Source: an uncultured Lachnospiraceae bacterium (GTDB lineage Bacteria; Bacillota; Clostridia; Lachnospirales; Lachnospiraceae). From it: DNA of 9,790 bases. Position 1 is the first letter of the stretch; every line of letters begins with the position of its first letter. The notes below the pieces were generated by a model. That model saw only the letters and a program-made list of their open reading frames with translations, ran no database searches and had not been told where the DNA came from. Positions 7,238-9,790 of the stretch are shown here, in pieces. Made by a program: the position numbers and the translations under genes. The stretch spans positions 1 through 9,790 of the forward strand of contig CALGGH010000060.1 in assembly GCA_937916415.1 (NCBI GenBank), given 5' to 3'.

Positions 7238-7432
7238 GATCAGGGGAACGGTTCTTTTGATCAGTTTTGATCGGGGGGACGGTTCTTTTGATCAAAACTG
7301 ATCAAAAGAACCGTCCCCTTGATCACGGATCAGCTGACCTGCCTAAACACCATTTTGTCAAAGTTGATCAAAAGAACCGTCCCCTTGATCACCCTTGATC
7401 AAAACTGATCAAAAGAACCGTCCCCTTGATCA
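7238..7432. repeat. Cluster of five GATC-flanked repeat copies
   Basis: This fills most of the 228-base gap between cvfB and the thioesterase gene. Copies on the plus strand in the GGGGACGGTTC sense lie at 7238-7263 (variant GGGAACGG) and 7269-7294 (variant GATCGG at its left end). Opposite-sense copies, identical over 27 bases and built as TGATCAAAAGAACC plus GTCCCCTTGATCA, lie at 7299-7325, 7365-7391 and 7406-7432. A 38-base stretch at 7288-7325 recurs exactly at 7395-7432. A 39-base non-repeat piece (7326-7364) separates the third and fourth copies. These are the same family as 6283-6358. Confidence 0.92.
7269..7324. repeat. 26-base-pair hairpin from two opposed repeat copies
   Basis: Arms 7269-7294 and 7299-7324 are inverted copies separated by the 4-base loop AAAC. 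Only two adjacent positions differ (GG at 7273-7274 facing TT at 7319-7320), which would still pair as G-U in an RNA read from the plus strand, and would be C-A mismatches in the minus-strand transcript that carries the genes. No T-run follows on either strand, so it is not a classical intrinsic terminator, but a transcript crossing it would fold strongly and could stall polymerase, attract RNase III or shield RNA ends. Confidence 0.85.
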
Positions 7433-7440
7433 ACGTCACG

Positions 7441-8151
7441 TCAAATTTTAAACTCAATCAATACGTACGGCTTGCTGTCAGTATCCGCAAGCACCACCGT
7501 GACAAGCTCTCCGGCCGCATCCCGGCTCACGTAGGGCATGATCATGCTGTCGGGCTGGGCGCTGGACCTGTACTCGACGCGTATCTGGCGTGCCCTGCGC
7601 ACTTCCGGCAGCAGGTCCTCCGCGATCGCTACGTACTGCGCATTGTTCACGTGACCGTTTGAATCCAGGTGGTGGTACTGCACCTGCACGGGCGGCAGGG
7701 AGCTTAATTCCGTCGGATCCGCGATCTTGCGTGGAGCATAGTCCATCTCGATCTTGTCCTCTGTCGGATAGGCTTCCATCAGATCCTTGGGCGTGCGAAT
7801 CAGGGTTTTGGATGCAACGTTTATCATGGACCAGATTGAATTGGCCACAGACAGCACCTCTCCGTCCATCGTCTCCATGCGGAAATTACGCATGCCCATT
7901 GCCGCTTTGAATTCATAAGGTGCCGTGCCCACGCGAATCTTTTCATCCAGCTCGGGATAGCGGTTCACGACCACCTGCCATGAACTGACCACCCAGCCAA
8001 TGCCCCTGTCACGCAAATGCTTGAAACCGACGCCTAATGCCTCTGACTGAAACGTGCATACGTCCTGATAATAATCCAATACGTTGGTAATCTTGATGAG
8101 ATCGTCGGGCCCGGTCTCGCTGAAGGCCACCGTTCTTTCCATCATATACAT
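7441..8151 (-). CDS. Acyl-ACP thioesterase (FatA/FatB-like, bacterial)
   Basis: Predicted 236-residue cytoplasmic enzyme that hydrolyses acyl-acyl carrier protein to free fatty acid. It has the double hot-dog layout of the family: an N-terminal domain (about 1-130, with FSETGPDDLIKITNVLDYYQD and WVVSSWQVVVNRYP) and a C-terminal domain (about 150-236). The motif HLDSNGHVNNAQYV (161-174) supplies D163, N165 and H167, matching the Asp-Asn-His catalytic set of plant FatB. The later region EYRSSAQPDSM (193-203) has Ser where plant enzymes carry Glu-Cys; bacterial members vary here, so I do not read this as inactivation. ATG at 8151 is chosen because AAGGAG lies 8 bases upstream; an in-frame ATG at 8220 would add 23 residues unlike the family. 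It follows the DUF2974 gene by 70 bases and may share its transcript. Confidence 0.92.
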   Translation of the reverse strand: MYMMERTVAFSETGPDDLIKITNVLDYYQDVCTFQSEALGVGFKHLRDRGIGWVVSSWQVVVNRYPELDEKIRVGTAPYEFKAAMGMRNFRMETMDGEVLSVANSIWSMINVASKTLIRTPKDLMEAYPTEDKIEMDYAPRKIADPTELSSLPPVQVQYHHLDSNGHVNNAQYVAIAEDLLPEVRRARQIRVEYRSSAQPDSMIMPYVSRDAAGELVTVVLADTDSKPYVLIEFKI

Positions 8152-8159
8152 TAACGTCT

Positions 8160-8165
8160 CTCCTT
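8160..8165 (-). promoter_or_regulatory. Ribosome binding site setting the thioesterase start
   Basis: AAGGAG on the minus strand, 8 bases before ATG at 8151. It supports the shorter thioesterase over the 23-residue extension starting at 8220, whose ATG sits one base beyond the preceding gene's stop codon without a comparable site. Confidence 0.8.
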
Positions 8166-8221
8166 TTCCATATGCCCTGATGCCGCAAAATGAACCATTG
8201 ACTCCGTCCCCGGGTGTCATT

Positions 8222-9379
8222 TTATTTCTTTTTTAACCGGTCGATCCAGCCGGGAAAATGCTTGTCGATCCATTCCTGCACCGGCGCCGCGACCTCCGTC
8301 TCCATGTCGGCCAGAAAATTCTGCTTTGCATCGCTCATTAGCGATCCGAGCAATTCTCTCAGCATGTCTGCCGCCTCCGGATCGAGGTCCCTGAATGCGG
8401 TCAGCACCTGACCCGCATTGCTCGCGAAATTAGACATGAAGTCCACCCTGTTGTCCGCCTCGCTGCTGTTCAGCACGTTGTAGATCACGGCGGCCGATTG
8501 TTCACGGTGCTCCGTGTCCTGCTGCAGCATCCATTCGTTGATGGTATTGGCCGCAAACCTTGCGCCGTCCCTCAGCACGTCCGGTTCGGGTTCACCGTCC
8601 CGGATGATCCAGGTATACATGTTGTGCTGATGCAGGCCCCAGGTATTGCTCCTGACCACCTTGTAAGCATTGTCCCTCTCCTGCATAAGGCCTATCAGGC
8701 TCGACTGAGGGATCAGCTTGACTATTACGTCACGGATGCGGTCATAGCCCTCGCGGTAGAACATTTTTTCCATGAATCCCGGACCGTCCATGCAGTAGAC
8801 GTTTATGATCCTTTTTTGCAGGGATTCCGGAGCATGCATGGCGGAATAGATGGCCAGATGGCCGCCCTTGGAATGTCCGCCCACGTAGAATTTGCCGTTA
8901 ATTCGCGAAGCTGCCTCATTCAGGTACGTCAATGAATGTCTTTGGCCGGGAACCTCGTCCATGAATGAAAGGTTGATGTCCTCCTTCCAGCCGATCAGGT
9001 TCTCGTCGGTGCCCCTGAACGCGATGAAGTTCACGCCGCCGGGCAGCGTAAAGGTGACCGCGCAAAACTGGGTTTCAGTCTCCTTGTCAACTATGTTGAC
9101 GTACTCCGACAGCTGCAGGTTGCGGTATCTGCGACCCATCACCATCCTGGCAAAGAGGTTTTTGTTATCCCGTTCATATTTGGGATCGGAAAAGAGTCCG
9201 TCCAGCTGAGGATCGTTCAGCAGATCCTTCATGTATACGGGGTCGTCTCCCATAATGAGCCCGTCAAACTTGCAATAGACGAGCTGACACAGCAGTATGG
9301 CGTCCGCATCCCCAAATTCCCTTTTGGTAAAAGGCACGTCGCCAAATTCCTGCAGATAATCCAACATGTTGCCGGTCAT
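8222..9379 (-). CDS. DUF2974 (Mbeg1-like) alpha/beta-hydrolase
   Basis: Predicted 385-residue cytoplasmic protein of the DUF2974/Mbeg1-like family, an uncharacterised group of lipase-like alpha/beta-hydrolases common in Firmicutes. FAVTFTL-like strand then FIAFRGTDENLIGWKEDINL (118-137) and the nucleophile elbow GGHSKGG (167-173, Ser170) are plain. Candidate partners are D198 in CMDGPG and H250 or H252 in GLHQHNMYTW. The C-terminal third (about 270-385) is helical and charged, with no recognised domain. No signal peptide or membrane segment is seen. The start at 9379 has AGGTGA about 7 bases upstream; another in-frame ATG four codons later lacks a site. It begins 10 bases after the ABC gene stop (TAG, 9390-9392), so it is probably cotranscribed with it. 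The substrate is unknown; nearness to an acyl-ACP thioesterase gives only a weak hint of lipid or ester chemistry. Confidence 0.85.
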   Translation of the reverse strand: MTGNMLDYLQEFGDVPFTKREFGDADAILLCQLVYCKFDGLIMGDDPVYMKDLLNDPQLDGLFSDPKYERDNKNLFARMVMGRRYRNLQLSEYVNIVDKETETQFCAVTFTLPGGVNFIAFRGTDENLIGWKEDINLSFMDEVPGQRHSLTYLNEAASRINGKFYVGGHSKGGHLAIYSAMHAPESLQKRIINVYCMDGPGFMEKMFYREGYDRIRDVIVKLIPQSSLIGLMQERDNAYKVVRSNTWGLHQHNMYTWIIRDGEPEPDVLRDGARFAANTINEWMLQQDTEHREQSAAVIYNVLNSSEADNRVDFMSNFASNAGQVLTAFRDLDPEAADMLRELLGSLMSDAKQNFLADMETEVAAPVQEWIDKHFPGWIDRLKKK

Positions 9380-9389
9380 GATCCGTCAC

Positions 9390-9790
9390 CTACCTCAGCG
9401 ATGTCTCGATCATCGTGCCGTTTTCCACCTTATAGACTATGTCACACTTTTCGATCGTGTTGAGACGGTGGGCGATGATGATCATGGTCTTTTTGCCATG
9501 GAACGAATTGATGGCTTCCATGAGGGCAGCCTCGGTCTCGTTGTCCAGGGCGCTGGTGGCCTCATCAAACACCAGTATCTCAGGATTATGATAAAGTGCA
9601 CGGGCTATGCCTATGCGCTGTCGCTGTCCGCCGGAAAGCAGTCCGACCTTTGCCGTCAGCCGATCCTCCAATCCAAGGTTCAGCCGGGCCAAAGCTTCCC
9701 GGTAGCCCTCCCGTTCGTTTTTCGTGATGCCCCAGGCCAGACCACGGCGTTTGCCCCGACGATAAGCCAGCGCCACATTCTCATCAATCT
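9390..9790 (-). CDS. ABC ATPase, 5' end missing, apparent chimera
   Basis: Open frame of 133 codons, including the stop, that enters from the right edge. The C-terminal part (9390 to about 9617) is exporter-like: RIGIARALYHNPEILVFDEATSALD with Walker B and its Glu, then IIIAHRLNTIEKCD with the switch His, ending ENGTMIETSLR and a TAG stop. The part before the signature reads IDENVALAYRRGKRRGLAWG, then ITKNEREGYREALARLNLGLEDRLTAKVG. That wording belongs, from my knowledge of the family, to ATPases paired with substrate-binding-protein importers annotated as ABC.X4 (putative tryptophan/tyrosine type), which normally continue LLSGGQRQALTLLMATL. The two halves meet in LSGGQRQ (9618-9638) in frame. 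Walker A and the membrane part lie outside the window. An exporter C-terminus fits a fused MsbA-like protein; an importer N-terminus does not. The call is ABC ATPase with high confidence; the identity of the full gene is unsafe. Confidence 0.8.
   Translation of the reverse strand, partial: IDENVALAYRRGKRRGLAWGITKNEREGYREALARLNLGLEDRLTAKVGLLSGGQRQRIGIARALYHNPEILVFDEATSALDNETEAALMEAINSFHGKKTMIIIAHRLNTIEKCDIVYKVENGTMIETSLR

Noticed and set aside
7269..7324. Intrinsic terminator for the thioesterase gene
   Set aside because: The hairpin is strong but no T-run follows it on the minus strand, so a classical rho-independent terminator is not supported.
7356..7361. Perfect TTGACA on the minus strand upstream of cvfB
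   Set aside because: No acceptable -10 box lies 16-18 bases downstream (the sequence there is GTCAGC-like), so I do not call a cvfB promoter.
7238..7432. Possible CRISPR array
   Set aside because: Copies are in both orientations, spacing is uneven (31, 30, 66, 41), intervening pieces are mostly shared GATC-rich sequence rather than unique spacers, and no cas gene is present.
8152..8220. Extended N-terminus of the thioesterase or a small leader peptide
   Set aside because: The extra 23 residues do not resemble the family, and the good ribosome binding site belongs to ATG 8151.

Overview
The window looks like a chromosomal segment of a Gram-positive Firmicute, most likely a Clostridia/Lachnospiraceae-type gut anaerobe of intermediate GC content. 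The reasons are strong AGGAGG-type ribosome binding sites, a stand-alone ftsE-ftsX operon followed by an M23 hydrolase and a CtpA/CtpB protease, a CvfB-type S1 protein, a bacterial acyl-ACP thioesterase and a DUF2974 (Mbeg1-like) hydrolase. Family assignments come from reading the proteins; no search was run. All nine genes are on the minus strand, so they are transcribed from high to low coordinates.

Right end (9790 to 7441): the 3' part of an ABC ATPase gene, a DUF2974 alpha/beta-hydrolase, and an acyl-ACP thioesterase, with short gaps (9 and 70 bases). The ABC fragment appears to be a chimera of two unrelated ABC subfamilies joined at the LSGGQRQ signature, about 150 bases from the window edge. 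This may be an assembly join.

Middle (7440 to 6158): cvfB lies between two clusters of one short repeat family, whose core reads AAAAGAACCGTCCCC on one strand and whose ends are TGATC(A). Seven copies are visible, two on the stop-codon side of cvfB and five on its start side. GATC sites within every copy are exactly 21 bases apart, and neighbouring GATCs are mostly 10 apart. One opposed pair forms a 26-base-pair hairpin.

Left-centre (6237 to 915): a strong promoter (TTGAAA, 17 bases, TATAAT) drives a PucR/CdaR-type regulator followed by ftsE, ftsX, a coiled-coil M23 peptidase (EnvC/PcsB-like role) and a membrane-anchored S41 protease. The last four genes are translationally linked by overlaps or a 2-base gap. 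FtsEX should act as the ATP-driven gate for the M23 hydrolase at the cell surface, and the S41 protease may trim or degrade this or other envelope proteins.

Left end (900 to 1): a separate promoter (TTGAAA, 17 bases, TATCAT) and the N-terminal 269 residues of an OFA-family major facilitator transporter that runs off the window. I saw no rRNA, tRNA, CRISPR array, transposase gene or phage gene.
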